Assembly: GCA_965116245.1 (NCBI GenBank)
Contig: OZ220497.1
Span: forward strand, 1,612,001-1,676,000
DNA: 64,000 bases
Direction of reading: 5' to 3'
From: Poriferisodalis sp965116245
GTDB lineage: Bacteria; Actinomycetota; Acidimicrobiia; Acidimicrobiales; Poriferisodalaceae
Positions 35,438 through 44,107 of the stretch are shown one piece after another. A program made the position numbers and the translations under genes. The notes below the pieces were generated by a model that searched no databases, was not told the origin of the DNA, and saw nothing but the letters and a program-made list of their open reading frames with translations. The first letter of the stretch is position 1, and each line of letters starts with the position of its first letter.

Positions 35438-36301
35438 GTGACTAGTAGCCACCTTCGTCGGTCAGTGCTTTATATGCCTGCGGCTAACGCTCGGGTTTTG
35501 GAGAAGGCCAAGACAATTGGCGCCGACGCGCTCATCTTCGACCTTGAAGACGCGGTGGCACCTGATGCGAAAGAAGCCGCCCGCGAGGCTGCGTGTGCGG
35601 CCGTTTCCTCAGGGGACTACGGCTACCGCGAGCTGACGATTCGTTGCAATGGACTAGATACGCCATGGGGTCGAGAAGACGTCAAAGCGGCAGCCGCTGT
35701 GGGCCCCTCCGCTGTCGTAATTCCCAAGGTGTCCCACGCTAACGAACTAGCTGCGGTGGCCGCCCTGCTGGCAGCGGAGGGAGCGTCGGACGCGGTGGGT
35801 CTTTGGGCCATGATTGAGACACCAGCCGGTGTTGCCAACGTTCGAGCGATTGCGGACTACGAACGAACCGATGCGATAGTGATGGGCACCAACGACCTGG
35901 CGACTGAACTGCGAGCCACTATCACCGCTGACCGCTCCGCGCTTGTGCCGCACCTGGCAGCGTGTTTGGTTGCGGCGCGCGAGTCCGGGGTAGCTGCGTT
36001 GGATGGCGTCTACAACGACATCAGCGACGCCGAGGGATTCGCAGCAGTATGTGAGCAGGGCGCGATTCTGGGTTTCGATGGCAAGACCCTGATTCACCCC
36101 AGCCAAGTCGGTCCGTGCAACACGGCATTCTCGCCCGACTTAGAGGAACTGGACTTTCATCGCCGTGTCGTTGGCGCCTTTGAGTCGGCTCTAGCCGAAG
36201 GCCGTGGGGTTGTTACCGTAGATGGCAAGATGGTTGAGAATCTTCATCTGGCTGAAGCTCGGCGGACATTGGCGTTCGCGGACGCTATTGCGCAGCGCTG
36301 A
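35438..36301 (+). CDS. CitE-like protein, citramalyl-CoA lyase or malyl-CoA thioesterase candidate
   Basis: A 287-residue HpcH/HpaI-family protein: RRSVLYMPAANARVLEKAKTIGADALIFDLEDAVAP, VIPKVSHANELAAV, MIETPAGVANVRAIA, VMGTNDLATEL, LGFDGKTLIHPSQV. Shorter and only distantly similar to the preceding lyase, it matches the CitE/Mcl2 branch, which includes citramalyl-CoA lyases and (3S)-malyl-CoA thioesterases. The start is GTG at 35438, 37 bases after the preceding gene. With mcl it could form a two-step C4/C5 acyl-CoA module; the exact reaction is not resolvable here. Confidence 0.83.
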   Translation: MTSSHLRRSVLYMPAANARVLEKAKTIGADALIFDLEDAVAPDAKEAAREAACAAVSSGDYGYRELTIRCNGLDTPWGREDVKAAAAVGPSAVVIPKVSHANELAAVAALLAAEGASDAVGLWAMIETPAGVANVRAIADYERTDAIVMGTNDLATELRATITADRSALVPHLAACLVAARESGVAALDGVYNDISDAEGFAAVCEQGAILGFDGKTLIHPSQVGPCNTAFSPDLEELDFHRRVVGAFESALAEGRGVVTVDGKMVENLHLAEARRTLAFADAIAQR

Positions 36302-36315
36302 GGGAGATAGCTGCC

Positions 36316-36720
36316 ATGCCGATGCGTACGAACTGCCGTCACTACGAGAGTCGGACTTACCCAAACGGCGACACGGTGCGCAAGTGCAACCTTGACTTGG
36401 CGCCTGAAGCGCCGTGGCGTTGCCCTGAGGATTGCCCTTCCTACTCGCCCCGTCGTCTGGATGCGGGCTGGCAGCACGGATCGCTGGGCGTCAAGAACTT
36501 CGCCAAGGAGCCGGACAGCATCGGTGAGGATGACTCCATAGCGGCTCTGCTGGACGCAGCCGAGGATGTCGTGAACTCAGCGGGACCGCGCATTATTGAA
36601 GAGGTCGCGGCCGAGCGTGCCCGGCCTAAGGGCCGCCGCGCCAAAGCACGCAGCCGCAAAGTGGCTAAGAAGAACAGACGAGCTCGGCGCCGCCGCGATC
36701 GCGACGAAGGCGAAGTCTGA
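36316..36720 (+). CDS. Small Cys-rich protein with basic C-terminal tail (unknown)
   Basis: 134 residues. The N-terminal 45 residues have four or five Cys and His in NCRHYESRTYPNGDTVRKC and RCPEDCPSY, suggestive of a metal or Fe-S site. The middle is acidic (EDDSIAALLDAAEDVV) and the last 35 residues are Arg/Lys-rich. I do not recognise the family. It sits in the suf operon between a CitE-like gene (14-base gap) and sufD, so a link to cluster assembly or delivery is plausible. The gene has the same base composition as its neighbours. Confidence 0.8.
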   Translation: MPMRTNCRHYESRTYPNGDTVRKCNLDLAPEAPWRCPEDCPSYSPRRLDAGWQHGSLGVKNFAKEPDSIGEDDSIAALLDAAEDVVNSAGPRIIEEVAAERARPKGRRAKARSRKVAKKNRRARRRRDRDEGEV

Positions 36721-36762
36721 CGCTGGCTAGACCCTCGCGGGCGCGCCGGTAGCCTCCCCAGA

Positions 36763-38019
36763 GTGTTCACCCTCGACCAAGTCGAAGCGCTACACGGCCC
36801 CTCGTCTGGACCTTTGTTTGAGTGGCGCCGCGCGGCCGCGCAACGTGCGCTCGCTACCGATAAGCCGTCATTCACCGAAGAGGTGTGGCGCTACACCCCA
36901 ATCGACGATCTCGCCACCGATCGGTACACACTTGGGGCACCCGGCGGCGTCGCGGGGCCATCGGGACTCCTAAGCGGCATCGACGCCGATGCCGCTGCTG
37001 TTGTGCATATGACCAACGGCGTTGTAGTAGATGTCTCGGTTCGGGCTGCAGGGATCGGTGTGAGCACCCTGCGTGATGGCGCAGCCGAGCAGATCGGCAC
37101 TGTGGCTCCCCAAGGACCGGACGTGTTCGGCGACTGGAACTCGGCTCTGACCACGGCTCCGGTTGTCGTCGGCATTCATCCGGACACAGTCGTGACAGCG
37201 CCCATAGTTGTGCATGTTCACACCGATGTGGAGGGGCTGGCATGGTTCCCTCGGCTAGTGGTAACGGCCGGAAGTGCGAGTCAGGCAGTCGTGATCGAGC
37301 ATCACACCGGAGGAGGAGCGCCCGCTCTCATCTGCCCGTTAACCGAGTTGAGTGTCGGTGTTGAGGCGCAGCTAGGTCACCTAACTGTTCAAGAACTTGG
37401 CTCAGCCGCCTGGCAGATCGCCAACCTTTGTTCAGATGTGGGCTCCAACGCCAACTTGAGGATCGGTCACGTGGCGATGGGGGGCGCGTATGCCCGGGCA
37501 CGCATCAGTACCGACATGACCGGCCGCGACGGACACAGTGAGATCGACGCGGTGTATTTCGGGCGAGACAGCTCCACGCTTGACTTTCGCACATTCCAAA
37601 CCCACATCGCGCCGCACACCACCTCTAGCTTGCTGTTCAAGGGTGCGGTTGATGACTATGCCCGGGCTGTCTATACGGGGTTGATCCGCGTTGAAGACAG
37701 CGCGTCACATGTGGTGGCGGAGCAGACCAATCGGAACCTGAAACTCTCGCCTCATGCGCGGGCTGAGTCGGTGCCGAATCTTGAGATCGAGAACAACGAC
37801 GTGCAATGCAGTCACGCCTCCTCCATCGGTCCCGTAGATGCCGACCAGCGCTTTTACCTTGAGAGTCGCGGTGTGCCAACGGATGTGGCCGAGGCTCTCC
37901 TAGTGCGCGGCTTCTTCGGTGAAGTCCTTGATGCACTGCCATCGAAACAGATTGCAGAGTCTGTGCGTAGACGCATCGACGAGTTGGTGGCAGATGCAGA
38001 CTTTGCTGTGGCGGCCTGA
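36763..38019 (+). CDS. sufD: Fe-S cluster assembly protein SufD
   Basis: A 418-residue SufD, partner of SufB and SufC in the scaffold complex. EEVWRYTPIDDL at the N-terminus, the beta-helix core, and VVAEQTNRNLKLSPHARAES, EIENNDVQCSHASSIGPVDAD, RFYLESRGVP are typical. It starts with GTG at 36763. The downstream 77 bases to the Rieske gene contain a CACTGGGC-type degenerate tandem repeat. Confidence 0.93.
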   Translation: MFTLDQVEALHGPSSGPLFEWRRAAAQRALATDKPSFTEEVWRYTPIDDLATDRYTLGAPGGVAGPSGLLSGIDADAAAVVHMTNGVVVDVSVRAAGIGVSTLRDGAAEQIGTVAPQGPDVFGDWNSALTTAPVVVGIHPDTVVTAPIVVHVHTDVEGLAWFPRLVVTAGSASQAVVIEHHTGGGAPALICPLTELSVGVEAQLGHLTVQELGSAAWQIANLCSDVGSNANLRIGHVAMGGAYARARISTDMTGRDGHSEIDAVYFGRDSSTLDFRTFQTHIAPHTTSSLLFKGAVDDYARAVYTGLIRVEDSASHVVAEQTNRNLKLSPHARAESVPNLEIENNDVQCSHASSIGPVDADQRFYLESRGVPTDVAEALLVRGFFGEVLDALPSKQIAESVRRRIDELVADADFAVAA

Positions 38020-38095
38020 TGAACACAGTGGACACAAGGCTGCGTTCACTGGGCCTACTGGGCTCACTGGGCAACATACGCAAAATGGCCACACG

Positions 38096-38449
38096 ATGAA
38101 TGCTGCCGGTGAATCCAACACAGCATCGGATGGCGAATCTGAGACAGTGGTGCTGTGTCAGCGCACCGAAATGCCGGACGGTGAAGCCCGACGTTTTGAC
38201 GTTGAAGGCCATCGAATTGCACTCGTGCGCATCGGCGGCGACTTCTACGCCATCGGCGACCGGTGCAGCCACGGCAACTACTCGCTATCGCAGGGCTGGG
38301 TTTGGCCCGATGAATGCGCGCTGGAATGCCCTCAGCACTCGTCAAGTTTTGATTTGCGAACGGGTCGACCCAACTGTTTCCCGGCCACGGTACCCGTGCC
38401 GGTCTATGAGGTACACATACGGGGCGAGGACGTGGCGGTAGTGTTGTGA
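38096..38449 (+). CDS. Rieske-type ferredoxin (non-heme Fe-S protein)
   Basis: A 117-residue soluble Rieske protein with the [2Fe-2S] ligands in RCSHGNYSLSQG (CxH) and ECPQHSSSFDLRTG (CxxH). Similar small Rieske ferredoxins are regularly encoded inside actinobacterial suf operons between sufD and sufC. ATG at 38096 is chosen because upstream in-frame sequence lies inside sufD and a repeat. The stop overlaps the sufC start (TGATG). Confidence 0.92.
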   Translation: MNAAGESNTASDGESETVVLCQRTEMPDGEARRFDVEGHRIALVRIGGDFYAIGDRCSHGNYSLSQGWVWPDECALECPQHSSSFDLRTGRPNCFPATVPVPVYEVHIRGEDVAVVL

Positions 38450-39300
38450 TGAGCGCTGCGTCCACCCACACACTGCGCATCGAAGGGCTTTGCGCTAGCG
38501 CAGGGGGTACGGAGATTCTCCAAGGCGTGGACCTTGAGGTGACCTCTGGGCGGGTACATGCGGTCATGGGCCCCAACGGCTCCGGCAAGAGCACGCTGGC
38601 GAACGTTGTGATGGGACACCCCGGTTACGAGGTCACCGCCGGGTCGGTCACCTTGGACGGAGCCGACATCCTGAGCCTGGCACCCTGGCAGCGGTCGCAG
38701 GCCGGTTTGTTCCTAGCGATGCAGCATCCGACGGAGGTGCCTGGAGTCTCGGCTGCTCAAGTACTGGCTGAGGTTCTTGCCCAGCGAGCTGGCAATGAGA
38801 ACTCAGATGCTAAAACGCTTGAGCGTGCAGACAGCCTGCTAAAGGCCGAATCAGACCTTGTCGGCCTGAAGGCCGAGCTGGTGGCGCGGTCCCTGAATGT
38901 TGACATGTCGGGTGGCGAAAAGAAGCGCAACGAGACGGTTCAGTTGGCGGTGTTGCAGCCGCGCATCGCCGTACTTGACGAACTTGACAGTGGACTTGAC
39001 ATCGACGCATTGCGCTCTTGCGCCAACCGCATTGAGTCACTTACCGAAGCAGGGCTAGGCGTACTTGCGATCACGCATTTCACCAGAGTTCTGCAGTATC
39101 TCCGGCCCGATGAAGTCCACGTGATAGTTGGCGGGCGTATCGTAGACTCAGGCGGTGCTGAGCTAGCTGATGCGCTCGAGGAGCATGGCTACAAGCCATA
39201 CTTGCCCGCCCAAGCCCAGGCCGGTGTGGCAGTGTCAATCGGCGGGTTAGGCGATCTTGGGCTAGCTGACCCTGGCCTAACCGATACTGGGGGAGACTGA
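38449..39300 (+). CDS. sufC: Fe-S cluster assembly ATPase SufC (copy 1)
   Basis: A SufC-type ABC ATPase of about 283 residues: Walker A GPNGSGKST, FLAMQHPTEVPGVS, signature MSGGEKKRNETVQL, Walker B with the SufC-specific DELDSGLDIDAL, and ITHFTRVLQYLRPDEVHV. It should drive the SufBD scaffold. The C-terminus has a local tandem expansion (GLGDLGLADPGLTDTGG). A GTG three bases upstream (38446) is an alternative start. A second, more canonical SufC is encoded at 45919-46716 beside sufS. Confidence 0.93.
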   Translation: MSAASTHTLRIEGLCASAGGTEILQGVDLEVTSGRVHAVMGPNGSGKSTLANVVMGHPGYEVTAGSVTLDGADILSLAPWQRSQAGLFLAMQHPTEVPGVSAAQVLAEVLAQRAGNENSDAKTLERADSLLKAESDLVGLKAELVARSLNVDMSGGEKKRNETVQLAVLQPRIAVLDELDSGLDIDALRSCANRIESLTEAGLGVLAITHFTRVLQYLRPDEVHVIVGGRIVDSGGAELADALEEHGYKPYLPAQAQAGVAVSIGGLGDLGLADPGLTDTGGD

Positions 39301-39304
39301 TTCC

Positions 39305-39601
39305 GTGACAAGGGAGCTCTTGAACAGCGACGAAATCGCGGCACTGGCTAGCGACCTAACAGACTGGGCTGTATCTGAACGCGAGTTGCGCAGGACGTTT
39401 CGGTTCAAGAGTTTCGTTGATGCGTTCGGTTTCATGACCAGCGCCGCCCTAGTAGCCGAGAAGATGGACCACCATCCCAACTGGGCAAACGTGTACAGCA
39501 CAGTGGAGGTTGCGTTGAGTACGCATGACCGCGGTGGAGTCACCGAACTGGATGCTGCGCTGGCCCGCTCCATGGACGAGTTGGCGGGCGATGCAGGCTG
39601 A
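39305..39601 (+). CDS. phhB: Pterin-4a-carbinolamine dehydratase
   Basis: A 98-residue PCD/DCoH protein with the signature MDHHPNWANVYSTVEVALSTHD, containing the paired catalytic histidines. It dehydrates 4a-hydroxytetrahydrobiopterin or related pterins. The start is GTG four bases after sufC, so it is likely cotranscribed with the suf block. The functional link to Fe-S assembly is unclear; a role with molybdopterin or folate has been proposed for orphan members. Confidence 0.9.
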   Translation: MTRELLNSDEIAALASDLTDWAVSERELRRTFRFKSFVDAFGFMTSAALVAEKMDHHPNWANVYSTVEVALSTHDRGGVTELDAALARSMDELAGDAG

Positions 39602-39612
39602 CTGCTAGGCCA

Positions 39613-40170
39613 ATGATGGCTTGGCTTCGCCCTAGACGGCGTCAGGGGAGGCAGCGTTCTAAACGGTCTGCGGCTGCGCCCATGGTGGAAGGCACCATTG
39701 CGTCCAAGCCTGGTGCGCGTCGGCTGCTGCATCAGCTCTATGAGTTTTGGCTACGTCTGAGGCCAGCACGCGTGACGGTGGGAGTGCGCGGCTTGGTGGT
39801 TGATGCAAAGGGACGGGTGTGCCTGGTGCGTCATACCTATAGGGAGGGCTGGTTCCTGCCAGGTGGTGCGGTCAAGCCTCGCGAAACACTCTCGGAGGCG
39901 GCAGCCAGAGAGCTGCGTGAGGAAACTGGCATCGTCGTAGCTGAGGCGCCCCACAACATGCTGGGCGTTTACTCGTCACCTCACGGCCATCGCAGCGATC
40001 ACGTCGTTGTGTTTGTGATCACCGAATGGCGTGTGGAAGAGTCGGCATCGTCTGAGATTGCCGAGGTGGGGTTCTTTCTCCCCAATGAGCTGCCTACTGG
40101 CACCACACCGGGCACTTCACGTCGCATCTCAGAATGGATGACCGGAGTCCCCCCCGGCCATCTCTGGTAG
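39613..40170 (+). CDS. Nudix hydrolase
   Basis: A 185-residue protein with an intact Nudix box GGAVKPRETLSEAAARELRE-ETGI at about residues 95-118, preceded by a basic, possibly membrane-proximal N-terminus (RPRRRQGRQRSKRS). It hydrolyses a nucleoside diphosphate linked to another group; the substrate is unknown. It is last on the plus-strand suf transcript, 11 bases after phhB. Confidence 0.88.
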   Translation: MMAWLRPRRRQGRQRSKRSAAAPMVEGTIASKPGARRLLHQLYEFWLRLRPARVTVGVRGLVVDAKGRVCLVRHTYREGWFLPGGAVKPRETLSEAAARELREETGIVVAEAPHNMLGVYSSPHGHRSDHVVVFVITEWRVEESASSEIAEVGFFLPNELPTGTTPGTSRRISEWMTGVPPGHLW

Positions 40171-40481
40171 CCGCCGCTGCGACAGCTTGTGGGCTTCAGA
40201 ACTCAAGGCTCAGTGAAACTGCGCATTCCTAGGCGGCGTGTCGATCCTGCGTCTGTTCTCTAGCGAGCTGAGTTGCGTGGTGCGCTAGATGGTGGTTGTT
40301 GGGCGGTAGTTCCGACGCCGGGGCAGGCGGACATGCGTTTGCGCAAAATTTGTTGTTGTTCGCTGTCACACGGGGGGGGGGGGGGGGGGGGTTATAGAGG
40401 TTGAGGTTGTGCGTGATGGAGGGTCTGTTGCGTTGTTGCTGTCCGGTGTGGCGGTGTGCCTCGAAGTGTTGGAGGTTTTTT
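40171..40481. other. Promoter region of the surface protein with a homopolymeric G tract
   Basis: About 310 bases without a supported gene. It changes from normal composition to T/G-rich sequence (TTGTTGTTGTTC at 40350-40361), contains 20 consecutive G (40372-40391), then TTATAG at 40392-40397, which could act as a -10 element. GGAGG at 40471-40475 is the ribosome-binding site of the following gene. Confidence 0.7.
40372..40391 (+). repeat. Poly-G tract, 20 bases
   Basis: An uninterrupted run of 20 G on the plus strand, 90 bases before the start codon of a large secreted surface protein. Homopolymers this long are prone to slipped-strand length change, so the stated length may also be unreliable as a sequencing result. 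Confidence 0.92.
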
Positions 40482-43400
40482 GTGAGGCGTTTGTTTGTGT
40501 TGGGTGTGGCGGGTGCGCTACTTGCGTCGGTGTTGGCGTTGGTGGCGGGGTCGCCTGTGCAGGCCGCGAACACGGCTGGTGAGTATCTGGTTGACACCAA
40601 TGATGACGGTAAGCCGGATTCGCGTGCGTTTGCTGGCAGGGATCGGTATGAGACGGCGTTGTTGTTGGCGAAGCATTATGCGGGTTCGCCTGGGCGGGTT
40701 GATACGTTGATTTTGGCGTCGGGTGAGACGCAGATCGACGCCGTCTCCGCGGCTGGGCTGTCTGGCTATGAGGACGCGCCGGTGCTGTTGACGCGTAGGG
40801 ATAGTTTGCCTGCGGGTGTGGCGCGGTTTATTGAGGATCAGGGTGTGTCGACTGTTTTTGTGGTTGGTGGCACAGATGTGGTTTCTGATGATGTGGTTGA
40901 GCTGGTGGAGGGTTTGGAGTCGAAGCCGACTGTGACGCGGGTTTCGGGTGCGGATCGGTATGGGACGGCGGTTGAGATCGCGAAGCGGATTCGGTCGTCG
41001 GCTGTGTGGTGTGGTTCGAATGATGAGACGGTGTTGTTGGCGAATGGTGATTTGATGCCGTATACGTCGGCGGTGTTGGCTGGGCCGATGTCGTATCAGA
41101 TGGATATGCCGTTGTTGTTGACCGCGTCGGATGAGTTGTCTTCGGCGACGGGGGAGTATATTGATGATCAGGATCTTGATCGTGTTGTGATTATTGGTGA
41201 TACTGATGAGGTGTCTGATGATGTCGCTGACGCGGTTGAGGAGCTTGGCCCGGATGTTGAGCGGTTTGCGGGTGATGATGCTGCAAGCACGTCAGTGAAA
41301 ATCGCGCAGTTGATGTGGAACGACTGTAACGGCCTCGACGTCGACAAAACGAGTGTCATGTTGGTGAATGAGACTGCGACGGTTGATGGTGTGACTGCCG
41401 GTCCGGTCGCTGGTATTGGTCTTGCTAGGAATGGTTCGGCGATTCCGATTCTGTTCGTTGGTGGCAAGCTACCTGCTTCAGTACGTGACTGGCTGGCGGC
41501 TACGCCAGCCAGTACGGGAATCGCTTTCCGCAGTGGACGTGGCGATGCTTGGGCGATCAAGTCGCATTTGAAGGTTGTTGCTGTTGGTGGTACGGCTGTC
41601 GTGTCGGATTCGGTGATGGCGGCGGCTGTGGAAGCGGCTTCGGCTGGTCCGCCGTTAACTGCCAAGCTGACGGTTGATGATGCGTCGCGTACTGGTGACA
41701 AAACCGATGATCCGAGCGAGTTCAACATTGAGTTTAGTGACATTCCCGGTGGATTTGATAGCACTGCGTTGGTAGATTATCTGCAGCGTATTGTTTATGT
41801 GAATGGTCAGTGGGTGCGTCTTGAGAATGTCAATTCTTCGCAGTGGTACATTTACAATGCAAAACCACCTGGTTGTACAACTAAGTCGTCTATTAGTGTT
41901 CCTCTCGGAGACAGTTTGAAGTTGAAGGCTGGTGATAAGATTGAGTTGCGTCCGGGTGATGAGCCGTTCGGTACTATGCTATCTGTTTTGGGTTTGCCGA
42001 ATAGTAACGATCGGCGTCCGTTGCAGCCTGCGGCTGTGACGGTTGGTTTGAAGAAGCCTACGCCTATTCCGGTGCCTAAGGTTGAGTTGGTTTTGGTTGA
42101 GGGTGAGAAGAGTTTGTATTTGCGTTCTAATTTGAAACCTGATTCTACTGTTAGGGATGGTTTGACGCGTGTGAATGATAAGATTACCGTCAAGACGAAG
42201 AATGGTGCTAAGGTTAAGCTTGTCGACGATATTGGCTCTTTGACTTCTATTAGTGCGGATTCTAATGCGTGGGCTCCGTCGTTGGCACTTGCTGAGGCAT
42301 TTGATTATAACGGCGATAATGATACGACTGATACTCTTGAGGCTGCTGATAGTGCGTATTATTTGCGGGCTGGTGATACTGTTACGGTTGAGCGCGGCGC
42401 GTTCATGAATGCTGATAAGGTGTCTTCTAAGCTTGTGCGTTTGACTGTTGAGAAGCGGAAACCGAAGTTTGGTGTCACGTCGGTTGTGTTGGGTGAGCCT
42501 GACAAGTCGGAAGTGAACGACGATCCTGCTGACGATAAGAAGCCGGGTGGTTTGCCAACTGATAGGTTCGAGGCGCTAACTGAAGCTGGTGGCGCGCGTG
42601 GTTATGTGTCGCGGCGTCCGTTTGTGACTTTCGGTCCTGGCGATTCGACTCCATCTGTCGGCGAGGCTTCGTATGCGAAGAATCAGTTGGTGATGTTCGC
42701 TAAGTGGGATGGTATTGCTGCTGGTGCTAAGGGTAATCATTGGGTTTTGTATACTAAGTTCGCTGACCGTTATGATGAGGATAAGCCGCTTGACATTGAT
42801 GTGCAGATGACTACTACTGGTGGGGTTGGTAAAGAAGCTGGCCGGATCACGGTGACGTTCGTGAACGGTAAAGCTAAACTGTCTGATGTGGTACAAGCGT
42901 TGCGTGACAATGCGGAGGTCGCTAAGAACTTCACGGTCGGTTACGTGACTTGTGACGCCGATCTTCGAGGTAACCCAGGTGCGCAGGATGTTCGGAAGAA
43001 GACGGTTGGCGCGAAGAGTACGTCGAGTATTTGGCATGATAAGGCTTGGTATTTTTATGGTGGCGTGTCGTCTGTTGGTATTGAGGTAACGTTCGATGAT
43101 TGGGTTAGTTCGCTGTTCAGCGATACTGAACCGGACTCCCTGACTGCTACTAGTAACTATTTGGGCAACCGTTTGCGCAATAGTGTGTTGAAAGCGGTCG
43201 TGCCTGGCTACGAAGTTTCTGGTACCGATACTACCAACCATGGTGGTTCTCCTAGTTTGGTTGAAGTCGTTGATTCTGAGTCTCTTTTGGTCAGGCATGC
43301 GTTCGAGTCTACGGCTGGTCAAAATGAATCGGCGGCGTTTGTTTCGTTCAAGGCTCCGTCGAAGACGGTTCATATTCGGTATACGACTCAGAATCCGTTG

Positions 43401-43844
43401 AAGTTGGCTGGGTTGCGTGCCGGTCCGGATAAAGGCGTCGTGAAACTAGCTGGTACTTATTATGGTGCGGCTACGGGGACAGCCGGCGTCCCTGTGTACA
43501 ACTTCGTGACTAGTAATTTGCAGGTGGCTGCGAACTATTTGTATGAAGCTAAGTCAGCCCAAGAAGATAACGACGAATTCGGGAAATATGTGGATCCTGA
43601 TGAGATACCAGATCAGATTAACGACGATAAAAGCGATGATAGTAAACCTGCAACTGACGACGCAAGGATTGGTACCAACGTCAGCGAACCGGTTGATTTT
43701 TTCAATCGTGCTGGCACTGTTCGGGTTCGTTCAGGTACAGTGGACTCATACTTAGGCAGGTACGATACTGCTAGCAGCTTGGACGCGACGCTGTCGCTCG
43801 GTGAGTGCTTGGGCGACGCCGACGACTCGAAATGCAACAAGTAG
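40482..43844 (+). CDS. Large secreted surface protein with cell-wall-binding repeats (CWB2)
   Basis: About 1120 residues. The GTG at 40482 is chosen because GGAGG sits six bases upstream and translation starts with a signal peptide (RRLFVLGVAGALLASVLALVAG, cleavage near PVQA-A). Residues about 35-390 hold three cell-wall-binding repeat 2 modules (FAGRDRYETALLLAKHYAG, TVFVVGGTDVVSDDVVELV, RVSGADRYGTAVEIAKRI, VVIIGDTDEVSDDVADAV, VVAVGGTAVVSDSVM). The remaining 700 residues are Asp/Lys/Thr-rich beta-type sequence without a family I can name. Probably an S-layer or major envelope protein. Codon use differs strongly from neighbours: T-ending codons dominate, and GC is lower. That suggests transfer or special expression selection. 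Confidence 0.85.
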   Translation: MRRLFVLGVAGALLASVLALVAGSPVQAANTAGEYLVDTNDDGKPDSRAFAGRDRYETALLLAKHYAGSPGRVDTLILASGETQIDAVSAAGLSGYEDAPVLLTRRDSLPAGVARFIEDQGVSTVFVVGGTDVVSDDVVELVEGLESKPTVTRVSGADRYGTAVEIAKRIRSSAVWCGSNDETVLLANGDLMPYTSAVLAGPMSYQMDMPLLLTASDELSSATGEYIDDQDLDRVVIIGDTDEVSDDVADAVEELGPDVERFAGDDAASTSVKIAQLMWNDCNGLDVDKTSVMLVNETATVDGVTAGPVAGIGLARNGSAIPILFVGGKLPASVRDWLAATPASTGIAFRSGRGDAWAIKSHLKVVAVGGTAVVSDSVMAAAVEAASAGPPLTAKLTVDDASRTGDKTDDPSEFNIEFSDIPGGFDSTALVDYLQRIVYVNGQWVRLENVNSSQWYIYNAKPPGCTTKSSISVPLGDSLKLKAGDKIELRPGDEPFGTMLSVLGLPNSNDRRPLQPAAVTVGLKKPTPIPVPKVELVLVEGEKSLYLRSNLKPDSTVRDGLTRVNDKITVKTKNGAKVKLVDDIGSLTSISADSNAWAPSLALAEAFDYNGDNDTTDTLEAADSAYYLRAGDTVTVERGAFMNADKVSSKLVRLTVEKRKPKFGVTSVVLGEPDKSEVNDDPADDKKPGGLPTDRFEALTEAGGARGYVSRRPFVTFGPGDSTPSVGEASYAKNQLVMFAKWDGIAAGAKGNHWVLYTKFADRYDEDKPLDIDVQMTTTGGVGKEAGRITVTFVNGKAKLSDVVQALRDNAEVAKNFTVGYVTCDADLRGNPGAQDVRKKTVGAKSTSSIWHDKAWYFYGGVSSVGIEVTFDDWVSSLFSDTEPDSLTATSNYLGNRLRNSVLKAVVPGYEVSGTDTTNHGGSPSLVEVVDSESLLVRHAFESTAGQNESAAFVSFKAPSKTVHIRYTTQNPLKLAGLRAGPDKGVVKLAGTYYGAATGTAGVPVYNFVTSNLQVAANYLYEAKSAQEDNDEFGKYVDPDEIPDQINDDKSDDSKPATDDARIGTNVSEPVDFFNRAGTVRVRSGTVDSYLGRYDTASSLDATLSLGECLGDADDSKCNK

Positions 43845-43937
43845 CACACAAAACAATATAGGTTTTGAATATGGAAGCCGCTAAACGGGCTAAACCCCAA
43901 TAGCAAACACTAAAATAGACACACCAACACACGAAAA

Positions 43938-43972
43938 GGGGCCTCGGGAGTGCACCACACCCCCGAGGCCCC
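43938..43972. terminator. Strong bidirectional terminator hairpin
   Basis: GGGGCCTCGGG (43938-43948) pairs perfectly with CCCGAGGCCCC (43962-43972) around a 13-base loop. AAAA precedes it on the plus strand, so the minus-strand transcript from sufU has the hairpin followed by TTTT, a factor-independent terminator. It lies between the convergent surface-protein and sufU genes and may serve both. Confidence 0.85.
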
Positions 43973-44107
43973 GTCGCGCACACGCTGCCATATGCGCATG
44001 CGCTCGCTGGCCGTGACGGCTAAGTTCTCTCTTGGACGGACTGGCCGAACCGCTGAAGGGGTAAGCGGGAGGATGGGCTAGGTGGCTGCTTGATGTGGCT
44101 GCGTCAT

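Noticed and set aside
36872..37243. Minus-strand His/Arg/Cys-rich open frame inside sufD
   Set aside because: Composition typical of an antisense shadow (Arg, Pro, His, Cys rich), and fully inside sufD.
42576..43373. 265-codon minus-strand open frame inside the surface-protein gene
   Set aside because: Arg/Thr/Ile-rich composition with no signal or domain; an antisense shadow of a gene with biased codon use.
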